Shown here: positions 44,775 through 55,761 of the stretch, piece by piece
How positions within the stretch are numbered: the first letter of the stretch is position 1
How the letters are laid out: each line of letters starts with the position of its first letter
Source of the DNA: Lachnospiraceae bacterium
GTDB taxonomy: Bacteria > Bacillota > Clostridia > Lachnospirales > Lachnospiraceae
Length of the DNA stretch: 64,000 nucleotides
Direction of reading: 5' to 3'
Assembly (NCBI GenBank): GCA_022652545.1
Contig: JALCRM010000007.1
Coordinates: forward strand, 62,001-126,000
Position numbers and translations under genes: made by a program
The notes under the pieces: generated by a model
The model's database searches: none
The model's input: the letters and a program-made list of their open reading frames with translations, nothing else
Told to the model about the DNA's origin: nothing

Positions 44775-46046
44775 TTATTGCCCCATAAATAAAATGACAA
44801 CTGAAGAAAAACGTCCATCGGCTGCTATAAAATTACATTCACCGCTGTTTCTTGCAGCGGTGGACATTATACTTGAAATGCCTATGCCCTGCAGATCCAG
44901 TGGCAAGGTGCCGGAAAAATGAAGCTCTGCAACACATGGATTGTCGATGCGAATAACCAGACGGCCGGCTTTTGGATGGATACGAACCAGGATCTCAGAA
45001 TCGCTGCTCATTGCCTCCAGTGTGCCATTAATGGCATTATCAAACATATTTGCGATAATTGCCACAAGATCAGGGGCAGGTATTGGAATTTCTCTGTCAG
45101 CTTCTGCGAAAACAGTTACCTTTATTTTCTGGGATAATGCTTTCTTTTCATATACCTGCAGGATGGTATTAATGGTTTCGTTTTCACAGAAGCAATGTTC
45201 ATATTCAGACTCTGAAATTTCAGTCTGCTGTCGGAGATACTGAAGCAGCCCCTGCAGATCCCCTTTTTCTGCAAATGCAGTCAGAACACAGTTATGGTGT
45301 CTGAGGTCATGCCGGCTTTTGCGAATTTCTTCTGTGATTCTCTGCTGTGATTCGATCTGTTGTACCAGCATTGACATCTGTGCGTTGGCCAGGCGGCTTT
45401 TGGCAGTGGCAATGCTGCTCCGCAGGCTTATGATCAACCCTCCCAGACAAATGAAAAACAGGATCACGGTAAGAGGAAAACTTGCGGCCTGATGAAAACT
45501 GAAGTCCTGCATTCTGTTTGGAAATACGTAATAGGATGTGATGGTCAGGATGAACAGGCCGATCAAAACAGACATGATATACCAATACTCTTTTACTACG
45601 GCAGCAGCTTCCTGAAGAGCAGGAAGAAGAGTTTTCAAGAAAATATATAAAACAGCAGTCATGATAACCACATAAAAGACCAACCCTGCAGCAAGATTGG
45701 ATGAAAATACAAACACCGTCATATATTCCATCAGTCCTGCGCAACTGACCTGCATTGCAGTATAGCTCAGAATCAGAAACAGACGGACATCAGTTCTTCC
45801 TCTGGTAGTCAGCATAAAAACTGCAACGTGGAGAACTCCTATAAGAATCATGCCAAAGACCCCGTCGAAGGATCCGGCAATCTGCAGATGATCAAAACTG
45901 ATTACCGTCGTGGAGACGATAATTATCACGTATACCGTCCAGATAAGGCATGCTGTAATCTTTTTGTACTTCTGTAAAGCAAGATGCGTTGCAACAAATC
46001 CATTTGTCGCAGCTGTAAGCAGGCTCCATAAAATAACGAGTATCAT
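44775..46046 (-). CDS. AgrC-type sensor histidine kinase
   Basis: A 423-residue membrane kinase. About seven hydrophobic segments in residues 1-205, a coiled linker, phospho-acceptor His in SRHDLRHHN (H246), and a GHKL ATPase domain with the N box NMFDNAIN and glycine box GIGISSI. This is the AgrC/ComD class, whose known members sense peptide pheromones. Start ATG 46046 has GGGAG seven bases upstream and lies four bases after the response-regulator stop. No AgrB protease or AgrD peptide gene is seen nearby, so the ligand is unknown. Confidence 0.85.
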   Translation of the reverse strand: MILVILWSLLTAATNGFVATHLALQKYKKITACLIWTVYVIIIVSTTVISFDHLQIAGSFDGVFGMILIGVLHVAVFMLTTRGRTDVRLFLILSYTAMQVSCAGLMEYMTVFVFSSNLAAGLVFYVVIMTAVLYIFLKTLLPALQEAAAVVKEYWYIMSVLIGLFILTITSYYVFPNRMQDFSFHQAASFPLTVILFFICLGGLIISLRSSIATAKSRLANAQMSMLVQQIESQQRITEEIRKSRHDLRHHNCVLTAFAEKGDLQGLLQYLRQQTEISESEYEHCFCENETINTILQVYEKKALSQKIKVTVFAEADREIPIPAPDLVAIIANMFDNAINGTLEAMSSDSEILVRIHPKAGRLVIRIDNPCVAELHFSGTLPLDLQGIGISSIMSTAARNSGECNFIAADGRFSSVVILFMGQ

Positions 46047-46050
46047 GTTT

Positions 46051-46773
46051 TTACTCCCTGGTAGAAAAGTATGCAAAGTATTTATTTTTGATGTCAGCAA
46101 ATGCTCCGCGGGGTATGGGTATCTCCGCTCCATCCAGCATGAGGATTGATTTGGAATTTATGCGTTTGACGTAGATCAGATTTACAATATAAGAGGCTCC
46201 GCAATGAATGAAGCATCCAGAAACAATGAGCTCGTCGAATAGTTCCGCTGCGGTCAGACGTACCGTCAGAACTTCTTCGTCATGCATATGGATATATTCG
46301 TAATTTCCGTGCACCTCCGAATAACAAATTTCCCTGGTATTTACTGTATGATAGGACCCGTTGGACTTAAAGATCAGCTGTTTTCTCCGCTCAGAATGCA
46401 CGTTATCCAATGCAGAATCCATAGCTGAGTAAAGAGCGGAAGACTTAAACGGTTTTACAAGGTACTGAATTGCTCCAACACCATATGCCTCCAAAGCGCT
46501 GTCTCGAGATGTCGTAAAGAAAATGATCGGCGAATCAACACCGTGCTTTCGCAGGTCTTTTGCTAAAGCAAGCCCTGTCATTCCTGGCATATAAATATCT
46601 AGTAAATAGATTTGATAGATGTTACCGCTTTCAGTGGAAGAGGCCAAGTCAAAAGGATGATCAAAAGTGAAAATACTGAAATCCAGACTGCGGTTCCGAG
46701 CAAAGTCTTTCAGCAATTCCTTCACCTTTTCTAAATATACTGTTTCATCGTCGCACACGGCAATTCGCAGCAT
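46051..46773 (-). CDS. LytTR-family response regulator
   Basis: A 240-residue regulator: receiver domain with acidic pocket D8/D9, phospho-acceptor D59 (LLDIYMPGMTG) and the conserved Lys in YLVKPF, followed by a LytTR DNA-binding domain (about 135-238). GGAGG seven bases before ATG 46773. First gene of a two-gene minus-strand operon with the kinase. LytTR targets are usually pairs of short direct repeats; none was assigned here. Confidence 0.9.
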   Translation of the reverse strand: MLRIAVCDDETVYLEKVKELLKDFARNRSLDFSIFTFDHPFDLASSTESGNIYQIYLLDIYMPGMTGLALAKDLRKHGVDSPIIFFTTSRDSALEAYGVGAIQYLVKPFKSSALYSAMDSALDNVHSERRKQLIFKSNGSYHTVNTREICYSEVHGNYEYIHMHDEEVLTVRLTAAELFDELIVSGCFIHCGASYIVNLIYVKRINSKSILMLDGAEIPIPRGAFADIKNKYFAYFSTRE

Positions 46774-46807
46774 TATGATTCCTCCAGCTTTTCAAAAATA
46801 TTAAAAC

Positions 46808-46835
46808 ATTATAATTCTAACATAATCGATATAAA
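46808..46835 (-). promoter_or_regulatory. Possible promoter of the LytTR/kinase operon
   Basis: Minus strand TTTATA (46835-46830), 16-base spacer, perfect TATAAT (46813-46808). The -35 box is weak. Confidence 0.4.
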
Positions 46836-46935
46836 AGCCATGTGCAGGATATCCCTAAAAAGGTGCGATTTATCACAAACAACGTTCGGGACAGAGATAT
46901 TTTGCTATTCTCTAATTAAGAAGGGAAATCTGACA

Positions 46936-47178
46936 ATGCCACTTACAGGGAAAATGCCCAAAGCAATTATTTCAAGTGAACATAGTGAAAGTTTTCAAGA
47001 TGATACTTCCGGCGGAAAAATTCTGCCAGAGTCCTGTTGTGCCTTCTTCTCCCCACGGGAAAGCCTTACAGTGCCAATGAAAGAATGTTGGTACTGCCAC
47101 CATGCGGATTTCAATCTCACAAGGATCAAAGCGCTTGATGTGGGGATCTGCCGCTGGCCGGCCATAACGATCAAGTGA
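46936..47178 (+). CDS. Small Cys-containing protein of unknown function
   Basis: An 80-residue protein whose end holds Cys residues in ECWYCHHADF and GICRWP, a possible zinc-binding or redox motif. Start set at ATG 46936, where AAGGG lies about ten bases upstream; the frame is open from 46840. I do not recognise the family. It lies between the divergent LytTR operon and a multi-PAS kinase and might be cotranscribed with the latter. Confidence 0.45.
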   Translation: MPLTGKMPKAIISSEHSESFQDDTSGGKILPESCCAFFSPRESLTVPMKECWYCHHADFNLTRIKALDVGICRWPAITIK

Positions 47179-47272
47179 AGGAAGAATAGCTGTACATAAT
47201 AGGACAGAAATATTTCAAGACAGGCTTTAAAATTCGCATATATTTCCGGTGCCGGGAGAGGTGGAATTCTGC

Positions 47273-50200
47273 ATGGAAGAAAAACATCAGCAGCATACAG
47301 AAGTGCCTGCTTATAGTAAGAAAACAGTGCAATTGAACGAAGGTTTCCTGAAGCCGCTGCATGAGAAAGAGCAGATTATGCTGACTGCCGACATTTGTAT
47401 GATTAAAATCCGATGTGACGAAGATATGACTGTCATCGAAGGAAAAAGCAGACTATCTCAATTTACAGGATATACGCAGAAGGAATTTGACCGGATCTCT
47501 GGTGGTTCCCTGCGCGGTTTTCTGACCGGGTATGGGCTGGTATATGATAAACTTCAGCAGGCGATTCAAAAGATCGATGAAACAGAAGAAAGCATACAAA
47601 AGATATTTCAGCTTCCGGCCGCCTCAGGAATGCTATGGGTCAAGTGTATAATTACGGCTGATCCGCATGCCGAAGATACTGTACGTGTGGTTTCCTGTGT
47701 TTTAATTGATGTTACGGATGTTGTCGAACAGCATGAGAAAATGTCTAAGGCAAAGGAAGCGGCGGAAATTGCAGCTTCCCTGAAATGGGAGAATGAACGG
47801 CTGGGAAGGATCATAAACAATGTTCCTGCAGGTATCTGTGTGTGTTTAGTGAAAGACGGTATCCCGCATGAAGTGACGATCAATCGCCATATGGCGCATC
47901 GATTGGGAATGTCTGAGCAGGCCCCACTTCTTTGCACATTTGATAATCTGATCGCTTGTATTCATCCGGAAGATCAATCCAGAAATCGCACGGATTTTGA
48001 AACATTTCTTGTGCACAATAAACCACTGGATGCTATTTATCGTATAAAAGTCCAGGGAACTGAGGATTACGCATGGGCTCACGTAGAAGGCAATCTGATT
48101 CTCAGCCTCGACGGGATGGGAGTTGCCTATCTGGCCTATACAGACATTACAGAGTTGGCGAGTGCCGCTTCAAAGCTGCAGGAGAGCCGAAAACTTTATG
48201 AGAATGCGGTAAAGTCAGCGCGGCTAGTTCTGTGGGAATATGATGTAGCGAACCATCGAATCACATTTGCCGATAATGAACTCACACGTAAAAACTGCGA
48301 AAAATATGGCTTTCCTCAGACTGTTGAAAATATTCCAGACTCGCTGGCTGAGTATTTTGAGGCATCGGAAATCCCGAAGGTCCGCGCCATGTACCAAAGT
48401 GTAGAAGCAGGCAGAGAAGTATCCTGCGAAATGTGGTATAAAGCACAGACGGGGCGCGAACCATGCTGCATACGTACTACATATACGATTGTGAAGAATA
48501 AGGCAGGTAGTCCTGTTAAGGCATATGGCATTGGACAGAATATCACCGAAGATAAAAAGGCACAGGAACGCTATGAACATGAAATGGAATATCTGCATCA
48601 GAATAGTGATCAGCATCTCATCTTCAAAGCACGCTGCAATCTGACTGGAAATGTCATTCTGGACTATACTCCACTCAGTGAATGTGCATATCCTATTCAG
48701 GCAAATGATTCGTATGACAGTACCTGGACGAAGTTCACTAAACTTGTACGCACTGATTCGGGAAAAAAGGCGCTGCGTGGTTTTATTGAGCGAGGCAATC
48801 TGATCCGCAGCTATCAGCACGGTGATTTGAATCATCAGATCCAATACTGCAGACGAAGCACGAAAATTTCCAGCATCTGGGTCAGGCTGATAATAAATAC
48901 CTATAAGTCCCCTGATACTGGCAACATCGAATGCTTTATGTATGCCTATGATATTACGGAAAAAATCCTTGTACAGGAGATCATTGCCAAGCTGACCGAT
49001 CTTGACTACGATGAACTTGGACTGATTGATATGGAATCCGGGACTCTTCGGGTGTACCGCCTGGATAAAAAACACGATGGACCGATCTTTTCCGGAGTCG
49101 TGGATTACAACACCGGTATGCGTGAGCGGCTTTCAGCTTTTCCGCCTGAAAAACGTGGCGCTATGGAAAGAGCCATGTCGCTGACAAGAATCGTTGATGC
49201 ATTAAAGTCACAGTCGATATATATCTTTTCAAGCCCTATCGTAAATTCTGATGGTGCTGTCAGGCAAAAACTGTTCCAGATGACCTGGCTCAATCAAAGT
49301 CATGAAGTTGTATTCTTCTGCATGAGTGACATCACGCGGCAGTATGAGGCTGAGCACCGGCGCATTACAGAGCTGGAAGCCGCAAAATTAGCCGCGGACC
49401 GTGCCAATGAGGCAAAGTCTTCCTTCCTCTCCAGCATGAGTCATGACCTGCGTACACCGCTGAATGGTATTCTTGGCTTTACGGATATTGCCATACGTGA
49501 AAATGATCCAATCAAAAAACAGGGTTATTTGCAAAAGATACAGTCATCCGGAAAGCTGCTTTTGGCATTGGTGAATGATACGCTGGAAATGAGCCGCATC
49601 GAAAGCGGAAAATTTGTTCTTGAGAATGCACCCGTGGACAGCCGGGAACTTGGACTTTCCGTTGTGACCGCCCTTCGTCCGTCGGCTGAACTGAAGAATC
49701 TTCGGCTGGAAGCCAATGATCTTCCGCAGGAAACGCTTCTGACGGATAAGCTCAAATTGCAGAAGATCCTCCTGAATCTGCTCTCTAATTCCATAAAATA
49801 TACATCTCCCGGAGGGACGATTTCTCTGTCTGTGGAGGTCTTAACTCAAAGTATCTACGGCTGTGATCACCGTATCACCGTAAAGGACAATGGCATCGGC
49901 ATGAGCGAGGAGTTTTTGACGCGGCTGTTCGAACCATTTTCGCAGGAACACCGACCGGAAAGTGCGAATATAGCCGGAACGGGACTTGGCCTGTCGATCG
50001 TTAAACGCATTGTGGATTTAATGGGCGGCCGGATCGAAGTGCAGAGCAAAATGCATGTGGGAACAAAATTCACAATTTATCTGCCGCTGCCGCGTGCGAA
50101 TGAAATTGAAAAGCAGATCTCAACACAGCGTTTCCCGGAAGTGTCTCTCAAAGGCAGGAAAATTCTTCTGTGTGAGGACAATCGTCTTAATACGGAAATT

Positions 50201-50533
50201 GCTGTCATTCTTCTTAAAGAGCAGGGCATTGCCGTGGACTGTGCAGTGGATGGAACAGACGGAGTTACGGCATTCAGAGAATCCATGATCGGTTATTACG
50301 ATGCCATACTGATGGACCTGCGTATGCCGAATCTGGATGGATGCGGTGCAACTGAAAAGATCCGTGCACTTCCTCGACAGGATGCAAAAACGGTTCCCAT
50401 CATTGCGATGAGCGCAGACGCTTTTGAAGAGGACATTCAAAAAGCACATGATGCCGGCATGAATGACTATCTTACAAAACCGATTGAACAAAAGCAGCTT
50501 ATTGCCGTGCTACAAAAAGCATTGGGCAGGTGA
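47273..50533 (+). CDS. Soluble multi-PAS hybrid histidine kinase
   Basis: A 1086-residue protein with no signal peptide or membrane segment, so it senses inside the cell. The first 700 residues hold several PAS-type sensor domains (segments ending in typical DVTD, DITEL, NITEDK, DITEK and DITRQ motifs), then HisKA with H724 in SMSHDLRTPLNGIL, a HATPase domain (NLLSNSIKY, DNGIGMS, GTGLGLSIVK), and a C-terminal receiver with D1015 in LMDLRMPNLDG. There is no DNA-binding output. Start ATG 47273 with AGGTGG eight bases upstream. It ends about 100 bases before another hybrid kinase; phosphotransfer partners are not evident. Confidence 0.85.
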   Translation: MEEKHQQHTEVPAYSKKTVQLNEGFLKPLHEKEQIMLTADICMIKIRCDEDMTVIEGKSRLSQFTGYTQKEFDRISGGSLRGFLTGYGLVYDKLQQAIQKIDETEESIQKIFQLPAASGMLWVKCIITADPHAEDTVRVVSCVLIDVTDVVEQHEKMSKAKEAAEIAASLKWENERLGRIINNVPAGICVCLVKDGIPHEVTINRHMAHRLGMSEQAPLLCTFDNLIACIHPEDQSRNRTDFETFLVHNKPLDAIYRIKVQGTEDYAWAHVEGNLILSLDGMGVAYLAYTDITELASAASKLQESRKLYENAVKSARLVLWEYDVANHRITFADNELTRKNCEKYGFPQTVENIPDSLAEYFEASEIPKVRAMYQSVEAGREVSCEMWYKAQTGREPCCIRTTYTIVKNKAGSPVKAYGIGQNITEDKKAQERYEHEMEYLHQNSDQHLIFKARCNLTGNVILDYTPLSECAYPIQANDSYDSTWTKFTKLVRTDSGKKALRGFIERGNLIRSYQHGDLNHQIQYCRRSTKISSIWVRLIINTYKSPDTGNIECFMYAYDITEKILVQEIIAKLTDLDYDELGLIDMESGTLRVYRLDKKHDGPIFSGVVDYNTGMRERLSAFPPEKRGAMERAMSLTRIVDALKSQSIYIFSSPIVNSDGAVRQKLFQMTWLNQSHEVVFFCMSDITRQYEAEHRRITELEAAKLAADRANEAKSSFLSSMSHDLRTPLNGILGFTDIAIRENDPIKKQGYLQKIQSSGKLLLALVNDTLEMSRIESGKFVLENAPVDSRELGLSVVTALRPSAELKNLRLEANDLPQETLLTDKLKLQKILLNLLSNSIKYTSPGGTISLSVEVLTQSIYGCDHRITVKDNGIGMSEEFLTRLFEPFSQEHRPESANIAGTGLGLSIVKRIVDLMGGRIEVQSKMHVGTKFTIYLPLPRANEIEKQISTQRFPEVSLKGRKILLCEDNRLNTEIAVILLKEQGIAVDCAVDGTDGVTAFRESMIGYYDAILMDLRMPNLDGCGATEKIRALPRQDAKTVPIIAMSADAFEEDIQKAHDAGMNDYLTKPIEQKQLIAVLQKALGR

Positions 50534-50635
50534 TCAGGGTGATCCCAGGAGGGCACTGTGAATCTGGAAACCGTTCCGGATACAGGCGTTTCGGTGGAGT
50601 TCAGTTAATAAATATTTTATCGGAGGTATTTTACT

Positions 50636-53600
50636 ATGCCAGAAACATCAGTACAAAATGAAGCCCCTTCCTGCGTGGTCGGTATCGGTGCATCTGCCGG
50701 CGGCCTCGAGGCCATCGGTGAGCTGCTGCGCAAGATTCCGGACAGCACTGGTATGGCATTCGTCATTATTCAACATCTTTCACCGGATTATAAGAGTATG
50801 CTGTCCGAGATCCTGTGCAAGTATACGATGATGCCGGTGCTTCAGGCACAAAATGGTCTGCGGCTGGAACGCAACACGGTTTATCTGATCCCGCCGAAAT
50901 TCAATATGGAGGTCCGGGACAGTAAGCTGGTGCTCCATGAGTATGTTCAGACGCATGTGATCAACCACCCAATTGATATTTTTCTACGGTCTTTGGCCCA
51001 TGAATACGGGGCTCACTCCGTAGCGGTCATTCTCAGCGGAACCGGATCTGATGGAACTAACGGCATACGGGCCGTCAAGGAGGAGGGCGGCGTCATACTC
51101 GTACAGCGGCCAGAGACTGCCAAGTTCGACGGTATGCCCCGTTCTGCCCTGCAGACCGGATTTGCAGATATGAGCATCGGACCGGAGGCTATTGCCGAGG
51201 AATTGACCCGCATTTCTGCATCCATGTCCAGCGGGGCAGTCGGAATGTCCAATGAAGAACTGCTTAACAAGATCTATTCTATTCTTAAAAAGGTTTCCAA
51301 TATCAATTACACCTATTACAAGCAGACAACCATCACGCGCCGCATTGAACGGCGTATGGTGGTGAACCATGTGGAAAATCTTTATGAGTACGTCAACCTT
51401 CTTCGCACAAACAATGAGGAAGCTACTATACTTGCCAAGGACGTCCTCATAGGCGTTACCAGCTTTTTCCGGGATCCGGAGTGTTTTGATGTGCTGAAGG
51501 AGCGGGTGGTAAAGCCACTTCTTTCAAACAGTGACGTCAACCGCACAATACGTGTCTGGGTAACGGGCTGTTCCACCGGAGAAGAAGCGTATTCCGTGGC
51601 AATCCTGTTCTTGGAAGCCATGGAAGAGACCAGCCAGAAGCGTAAGGTGAAAATCTTCGCCACCGATCTTGACAAGGACTCCATCCTCACTGCTGGCAAA
51701 GGACAGTATGGAGAGAGCATTATTGAGGATGTCAGCGCACAGCGTCTGGGACGATATTTTACCAAAAAAGGCGGAAGTTATATTGTTTCACGGGAACTGC
51801 GAAAGATGATCGTCTTCGCGCCACAGAATGTATTTCAGGATCCGCCTTTCGGCAAGCTGGATCTGATCTGCTGCCGCAACATGATGATCTATTTCCAGAA
51901 TGTGCTTCAAAAGGATCTGTTCGCCATCTTTCACATGGCGCTCAACGACGGTGGCTATCTTTTCCTTGGCAAGTCCGAGAGCATAAACGGCTGCGGCGAG
52001 ATCTTCAACCCGCTGTGCCCTAACGAGAAGATATTCCTTCACAATGCTGCAGGACGCGCGCCGGAGGATATGAAGTTGCGTTATCACATTCCGCTCGTGG
52101 AAGGTGATATTGAATCGACACCTTCGCAGGCCGGCACATCGGACAGCGATCATGCCGCGGATGAACTGCAGTTGAACCTGCTGGAAGAATTCATGCAGCC
52201 CTGTGTCCTGGTGGACGAGCAAAACAGTGTGCGACATATCTTCGGTGACTGTAACAACTATTTGCGCCTGCCGACGGGTAAAACAGAAAATGATCTGTTT
52301 TCCATGCTGACAGAAGATCTACGCATTCCGGTTTCCACTGCATTGAAGGCTGTGCGCGAAAGCGGTGAGCGCATCGCTTTTGACCGTATTGGTGTGCGCG
52401 GGGAACGTTCTGAAACAACGGTTGCTGTCGTCGTGATGCCGGTGAAGAATAAATTTGGGGAGAGTGCTGGCCTCAGTGCCATTGTGTTCGTGGAGCAGAG
52501 TTCTGCATTCGTACCGGGAGATGCTGCTACATACGATATCAATACTGCTGCAGCACAGAGGATCAGTGATTTGGAAAAAGATCTGGCCAAAACACAAAGT
52601 GATCTCAAAAGCACCGTTAGTGAGTTGGAGACCGTCAACGAGGAGTTGCAGGCTACCAACGAGGAACTCCTTACGGCAAATGAGGAGCTGCAAAGTTCCA
52701 ACGAGGAGCTGCAGTCTGTAAATGAGGAACTATACACTGTCAACGCAGAGTATCAGGAAAAGCTAAATGAAGTGACAAGCCTTAACAATGATATTTCCAA
52801 CTTTCTATCTTCCACGCTGGTGGGTGTCATCTTTCTTGATGATAAGCTTCAGATCCGGCGCTTTACCAATTATGTTTCAAAGGAGTTCAATATACTTGAA
52901 CAGGATGTGGGCCGTTCACTGCAGTTTATTACTTATAACTTCATCAACGTAGATCTGATCGACATCTGTCGTCAGGTAGCGACTCGGCTGACTCCGGTGG
53001 AGACCGATGTCATCACTGCTTCCGGAAAAAGCTATTTTATGCGTATAGCACCTTATCGCACCGAGGATAACAAAATCCTTGGCCTGGTCATCACTTTCGT
53101 AGATACCACGCTGCAGAGCTCCGGTTCCCGTGAACTGGGAAATATGGAACTGGCTCTTAAGAAGGCGCAGGAGGCCAATCGTGAAAAAGACAGCTTCCTT
53201 TCCCGTATGAGTCATGACATGCGTACCCCTTTGAATGGTATTATCGGCATTGCACAGCTGATGCTGGCAAGAGACAATATGACTCCGGAATGCGAAAACG
53301 AAATTCAGACTATTCGGGAAGATGGTTCGTATCTGTTGGGTATCATCAATGATATTCTGGAGACCAGCCGTATCAGCGCAGGAAAACTGGAAGTGCACAC
53401 AACGCCTGTCAACGAAAAGGCCTTTTTGGCAAAAATACTGCCCATTTTGCAGAACAGCGCGGAGCACAAGGGAATCATGCTATCGAGTTCTATCTCGGGT
53501 GCATCGGACAGGACGATAATTTTGGACGAAAGTCATGTCTTGCAGATTCTGGTCAACCTTGTTTCCAATGCTATCAAATTTACGCCCGAGAGCGGCAAGG

Positions 53601-54352
53601 TAGAGTTCAATGTAACGGTCAGGGATCTCCCGGACCGCCGCGTGGAACATGTGTACACGATTGCGGACACGGGCTGCGGTATGAGCACGGACTTCCAGAA
53701 AAGAATGTATTTTCCTTTTGAACAGGACTGTCTTACAGCAAGAACTGAGACGCAGGGAACAGGGCTCGGGCTGTATATTGCAAAAAAATTCATTGATGCC
53801 ATGGAGGGCACCATTGAGTGCCAGAGCATTGTAAATGGTGGTACAACATTTGTAGTGAAACTGGAGTTTTCTCTTGCAGACGAGGGGCAGGAGGATTCAG
53901 CGCCTGATGAAACGCAGATCAGGGCGGCGCTTGCAGGAAAACGCATTTTGATCTGTGAGGATCAGAAAATCAACGCAGAAATTGCGAAACAAATGCTGGA
54001 ACGGATCGGCATGATATGTGAAACGGCTGCGGATGGGCGTCAGGGTGTTCAGAAGTTCAATGCCAGTATCCCAGGCTACTATGCTGCAATCCTTATGGAT
54101 ATACGAATGCCTGTATTAAACGGCTATGAGGCTTCTGTAGCAATACGTGCGGAAAAACGTCCCGATTCTGCCAAAATTCCCATCATTGCAATGACTGCCG
54201 ATGCTTTTACAGATGGACGGGTTGACTGCCGGAATGCCGGCATAAATGATTGTATTTATAAACCGGTTGATATGATGAAACTATATATTATGGTCTATCA
54301 ATGGATCATAAATCCTGAAAAGCAGACAGATGCTGATTCAAAGACTGAATAG
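50636..54352 (+). CDS. CheB-CheR-PAS hybrid histidine kinase
   Basis: A 1238-residue fusion. Residues about 10-195 are a CheB methylesterase domain with S20 (GIGASAGG), H47 and D139 (GTGSDGTNG); about 200-480 a CheR methyltransferase ([26 protein letters not shown]); then a coiled coil of repeated NEEL units (about 640-720), a PAS domain, HisKA with H860 ([13 protein letters not shown]), HATPase and a receiver with D1155 ([11 protein letters not shown]). Such proteins occur outside chemotaxis and may methylate and demethylate a partner while signalling. No chemoreceptor or flagellar gene is in view. GGAGG nine bases before the ATG; probably cotranscribed with the preceding kinase. Confidence 0.9.
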   Translation: MPETSVQNEAPSCVVGIGASAGGLEAIGELLRKIPDSTGMAFVIIQHLSPDYKSMLSEILCKYTMMPVLQAQNGLRLERNTVYLIPPKFNMEVRDSKLVLHEYVQTHVINHPIDIFLRSLAHEYGAHSVAVILSGTGSDGTNGIRAVKEEGGVILVQRPETAKFDGMPRSALQTGFADMSIGPEAIAEELTRISASMSSGAVGMSNEELLNKIYSILKKVSNINYTYYKQTTITRRIERRMVVNHVENLYEYVNLLRTNNEEATILAKDVLIGVTSFFRDPECFDVLKERVVKPLLSNSDVNRTIRVWVTGCSTGEEAYSVAILFLEAMEETSQKRKVKIFATDLDKDSILTAGKGQYGESIIEDVSAQRLGRYFTKKGGSYIVSRELRKMIVFAPQNVFQDPPFGKLDLICCRNMMIYFQNVLQKDLFAIFHMALNDGGYLFLGKSESINGCGEIFNPLCPNEKIFLHNAAGRAPEDMKLRYHIPLVEGDIESTPSQAGTSDSDHAADELQLNLLEEFMQPCVLVDEQNSVRHIFGDCNNYLRLPTGKTENDLFSMLTEDLRIPVSTALKAVRESGERIAFDRIGVRGERSETTVAVVVMPVKNKFGESAGLSAIVFVEQSSAFVPGDAATYDINTAAAQRISDLEKDLAKTQSDLKSTVSELETVNEELQATNEELLTANEELQSSNEELQSVNEELYTVNAEYQEKLNEVTSLNNDISNFLSSTLVGVIFLDDKLQIRRFTNYVSKEFNILEQDVGRSLQFITYNFINVDLIDICRQVATRLTPVETDVITASGKSYFMRIAPYRTEDNKILGLVITFVDTTLQSSGSRELGNMELALKKAQEANREKDSFLSRMSHDMRTPLNGIIGIAQLMLARDNMTPECENEIQTIREDGSYLLGIINDILETSRISAGKLEVHTTPVNEKAFLAKILPILQNSAEHKGIMLSSSISGASDRTIILDESHVLQILVNLVSNAIKFTPESGKVEFNVTVRDLPDRRVEHVYTIADTGCGMSTDFQKRMYFPFEQDCLTARTETQGTGLGLYIAKKFIDAMEGTIECQSIVNGGTTFVVKLEFSLADEGQEDSAPDETQIRAALAGKRILICEDQKINAEIAKQMLERIGMICETAADGRQGVQKFNASIPGYYAAILMDIRMPVLNGYEASVAIRAEKRPDSAKIPIIAMTADAFTDGRVDCRNAGINDCIYKPVDMMKLYIMVYQWIINPEKQTDADSKTE

Positions 54353-54595
54353 TTTTCAGTCTTGAAGGCTGTCTGAAGTAGAATTTCAGAGAAGTGAAGA
54401 TATGTTATATACGGAAGGCACATTAGTCAATTGTACGTAATGAATTTTAATGTTTAGCATATTGGGGAAAAATATGTCGCTATAATGTCTATCGTAATGT
54501 TCAAATCCCCAAAGATAAGGTGGATTATTTCGAAAATCACTACAATATGGAGCATGTTTAGAATAAACAAGTCTCAATATACAGTATTTCCTGAA

Positions 54596-55555
54596 GAACA
54601 TGTGTAACTGGACGATCAAGTGTGCGGAGCGCTACATCAGCCGACTGTATGAAAGGCTGCGGAAAGAGCTTTACAGTTATCACGTGATCCATGCTGATGA
54701 AACACCGGTCCTGGTAAATAAGGACGGCAGGCCTGCCGGATCGAAAAGTTACATGTGGGTCTACCGGTCGGGAGCGCTTGAGGAACATCCATTCGTCCTT
54801 TATGATTACCAGAAGACGAGAAAGAGCGACCACCCGAGGGAGTTCCTGAAAGACTTCAAAGGATACTGCATCACCGATGGATATGAAGTCTATCACACGA
54901 TCGACAGGGAGCGGGATGACCTGACTTTCGCCGGATGCTGGGCACATGCGCACCGGGGCTTTTCCGATGTCGTAAAAACCATGGGAGAAGAAAAGGCCAA
55001 AGGGACCACCGCTTATAAAGCCCTGCAGGTCATCGGCACGATGTTCCACTATGAGGATGAATTCAGAAAACTGTCACCGGAAGAGAGGCTGGCGAAGCGG
55101 CAGGAAAAGACCGCTCCGATCGTGGATGCCTTCTTTGCATGGATGCGGGAAGAGTCTCTCCGCGTGGCCCCGAAATCGCAGGCAGGGAAAGCAATCGCCT
55201 ACTGCCTGAACCAGGAAAAGTATCTTCGCATCTTTCTTACGGATGGCCTCGTCCCGATGGATAACAATGCGGCAGAACGCTGCATCAGGACTTTCTGTCT
55301 CGGGAAGAAGAACTGGTACACCATTGACACCATCAGCGGAGCGAAGGCAAGTGCGATCCTGTACAGCATAGCGGAGACCGCCAAGGCAAACCGCCTGAAA
55401 CCTTATGAGTATTTCAAACTGCTGCTGGAAGAGATCCCGAAGCACGGTGAGAATGAGGATCCGTCGTACCTGGATGATCTTCTTCCATGGGCAGGAAGCC
55501 TGCCCGAGTGTTGCAGGAAAATGGAAGCGCCGGTCGATAAAGGATAAGCGCTTAC
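54596..55555 (+). mobile_element. IS66-family insertion sequence remnant
   Basis: The right part of an IS66 element: truncated tnpC and the right end, where GCGCTTAC closes at 55555, matching the GTAAGCG-type terminal repeat of the family. The left end, tnpA, tnpB and the first part of tnpC are missing. Confidence 0.75.
54600..55547 (+). pseudogene. tnpC: Truncated IS66 transposase (TnpC)
   Basis: A 315-residue frame covering the DDE catalytic part of IS66 transposase: first Asp in VIHADETPVL, second in CITDGYEVY, Glu in NNAAERCIRTF, and the usual C-terminal domain (LYSIAETAKANRLKPYEYF). Full-length proteins exceed 500 residues; the N-terminal leucine zipper and zinc-binding parts are lost at the 54.6-kb junction, so it is almost surely inactive. 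GC content is higher than the flanks. Confidence 0.85.
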
Positions 55556-55592
55556 ATTTCCGAATAACCATGATCATATGTCTGTTTCACAT

Positions 55593-55618
55593 GGCCGCCA
55601 ATATACTGGCGGCCTTTT
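55593..55618 (+). terminator. Terminator downstream of the IS66 remnant
   Basis: GGCCGCC (55593-55599) / GGCGGCC (55608-55614) followed by TTTT. Confidence 0.55.
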
Positions 55619-55761
55619 CGCGGGACAGTACCCACTATTGAGCATTTACACTCATGGGATATTCAGACACTGGCATCAATCACATCATGGAAGATTTCCA
55701 TTTACAGAAAAACTTTCACACGCTCATAAAGTACTATGATGCAGTAATTGATTCTAAGTAT

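Noticed and set aside
38540-44900. Direct repeat of the guaA end as attachment sites
   Set aside because: The last bases of guaA (GAACTTGAATAG) have no convincing second copy after the relaxase or elsewhere in the window; weak matches near 44,873 and 54,343 are too short.
54386-54619. 77-codon minus-strand frame between the CheB-CheR kinase and the IS66 remnant
   Set aside because: Crosses the IS66 junction, has no ribosome site and no recognisable features.
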